The position numbers and the translations under genes are program-made. From contig JAMCTV010000061.1 of NCBI GenBank assembly GCA_023381235.1, positions 1-7,376 of the forward strand: DNA of 7,376 nt, given 5' to 3'. Origin of the DNA: Gammaproteobacteria bacterium. Lineage in GTDB: Bacteria > Pseudomonadota > Gammaproteobacteria > SURF-13. Positions 6,706-7,376 of the stretch are shown here, piece after piece. Position 1 is the first letter of the stretch; the number at the start of each line of letters is the position of its first letter. A model generated the notes under the pieces. That model worked only from the letters and a program-made list of their open reading frames with translations, had not been told where the DNA came from and searched no databases.

Positions 6706-7070
6706 GCGCTTTCTTGCAACTCATCGCGGCACAGCGAAATGCTTATCACGCCGCGCTCCACCTTCACCGGATAGCAGGCTGTGCGCCCCTCATCCGGCGC
6801 TACAGCGGAACCATTGGTCAATTCCACCACCCAGTTGTGCAGCGGGCAAGTCACACGTTTGCCGTGCACGATGCCTTGCGACAACGGCCCGCCCTTGTGC
6901 GGACATTTGTCGTTGAGCGCGAATACTTCGTCGTTTGCCGTACGGAACAGCGCGATGTCTCCCCGCGCCGTGCGCACCACGCGCGCGCCGAGAGGCGGTA
7001 TGTCGTTGAGCGTTCCGACCTCAATCCAGTACGCCGGTTTTCCTGCAACAGCATTGCCTGATACGCCCAT
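6702..7070 (-). CDS. nirD: Nitrite reductase small subunit, Rieske-type
   Basis: A 122-residue cytoplasmic protein of the usual NirD length, partner of NirB in the six-electron reduction of nitrite to ammonium. A single Rieske-fold domain spans about residues 13-114. Both metal-binding boxes are complete: CPHKGG (56-61, ligands Cys56 and His58) and CPLH (75-78, ligands Cys75 and His78), so a [2Fe-2S] cluster is expected. Some respiratory-type NirD proteins, such as that of E. coli, are reported to lack these ligands. The ATG shares its A with the nirB TAA (TAATG), with a CAGG ribosome-binding element 7 nt upstream inside nirB. It lies between nirB and nasC, overlapping both, which fits coupled, balanced expression. 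Confidence 0.95.
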   Translation of the reverse strand: MGVSGNAVAGKPAYWIEVGTLNDIPPLGARVVRTARGDIALFRTANDEVFALNDKCPHKGGPLSQGIVHGKRVTCPLHNWVVELTNGSAVAPDEGRTACYPVKVERGVISISLCRDELQESA

Positions 7071-7376
7071 TACACGACCTGCTTCAACGGGGTGAATTCG
7101 CAGCGTTGCACTTCATGCGCCGCGCGCTCGGCCCACGGATCAATCTGGGCATATTTTTGCGACTCGATGAAGCGTGCATAGAGCGCCTTACGGCCCGGCT
7201 CATCCTCCACGACGCGCTGTTTGACGTAGGCGAGCCCGACACGTTCTATCCACGGCGCGGTGCGATCGAGATAGCGCGCCTCTTCCCGGTACAACTGAAT
7301 GAAGGCGCAACAGTATTCCTCTACTTCATCTTCCGTCGTCACCTTGCAAAGCAGATCGGTGGGGCGTATCAGGCAA
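7070..7376 (-). CDS. nirB: Nitrite reductase large subunit, C-terminal fragment
   Basis: The gene enters from the right edge; only its last 101 codons and TAA (7072-7070) are present. The fragment begins CLIRPTDLLCKV and continues through EEARYLDRTAPWIERVGL to a tail containing DPWAERA. This is the C-terminal helical region characteristic of NAD(P)H-dependent assimilatory NirB, downstream of the siroheme/[4Fe-4S] domain. The full protein is usually about 800 residues or more, with N-terminal FAD/NAD(P)H domains and a BFD-like domain, none of which can be checked here. The reading frame is open to the edge; the GTG in it is internal, not a start. It is the most upstream operon gene visible, so the nitrate-responsive promoter must lie outside the window. 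Confidence 0.93.
   Translation of the reverse strand, partial: CLIRPTDLLCKVTTEDEVEEYCCAFIQLYREEARYLDRTAPWIERVGLAYVKQRVVEDEPGRKALYARFIESQKYAQIDPWAERAAHEVQRCEFTPLKQVV

Noticed and set aside
1..7376. tRNA, rRNA, CRISPR array or insertion sequence
   Set aside because: No tRNA or rRNA signature, no regularly spaced direct repeats, and no transposase motifs or terminal inverted repeats were found by reading either strand.

Overview
The window carries the distal part of an assimilatory nitrate/nitrite reduction operon on the minus strand (7376 down to 996). A small, unrelated plus-strand group lies at the left (about 114 to 976), and the first codons of a probable restriction subunit run off the left edge on the minus strand. 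The gene content, the order nirB-nirD-nasC-transporter-kinase and the GC-rich coding sequence suggest a proteobacterium, most likely gamma- or betaproteobacterial. The same five functions cluster in Pseudomonas aeruginosa, although the order there differs. Genus cannot be judged from the sequence.

Nitrate operon, read right to left: the C-terminal 101 residues of the siroheme nitrite reductase large subunit NirB (cut by the right edge); NirD, its Rieske-type small subunit; NasC, a cytoplasmic molybdopterin/[4Fe-4S] nitrate reductase with an extra C-terminal BFD-like [2Fe-2S] domain; a NarK/NasA-type MFS nitrate/nitrite transporter; and a 560-residue fusion of a PP2C phosphatase, a Ser/Thr kinase and a C-terminal membrane anchor. 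The junctions are tight: a 1-nt overlap, a 4-nt overlap, a 43-nt gap with a strong Shine-Dalgarno, and a 6-nt gap. This fits a single transcript whose promoter lies beyond the right edge. Together the genes would import nitrate, reduce it to nitrite and then ammonium, and add a membrane-tethered protein-phosphorylation switch whose target is unknown.

Left part: a 66-codon ORF looks like the two ends of a SagB-type nitroreductase joined after loss of the catalytic middle. It is followed 20 nt later by an intact DUF99/UPF0215 (endonuclease V-like) gene, which converges on the kinase gene with only 19 nt between the stop codons. At the extreme left a minus-strand gene starts at position 65 with a peptide resembling the N-terminus of type I restriction HsdR subunits. 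The 120-nt divergent region between it and the nitroreductase remnant holds a 19-nt inverted repeat and promoter-like hexamers.

No RNA genes, CRISPR arrays, insertion sequences or convincing terminators were seen. The best candidates for a second look are the phosphatase-kinase fusion with a degenerate glycine loop, the bacterial DUF99 gene, and the collapsed nitroreductase.
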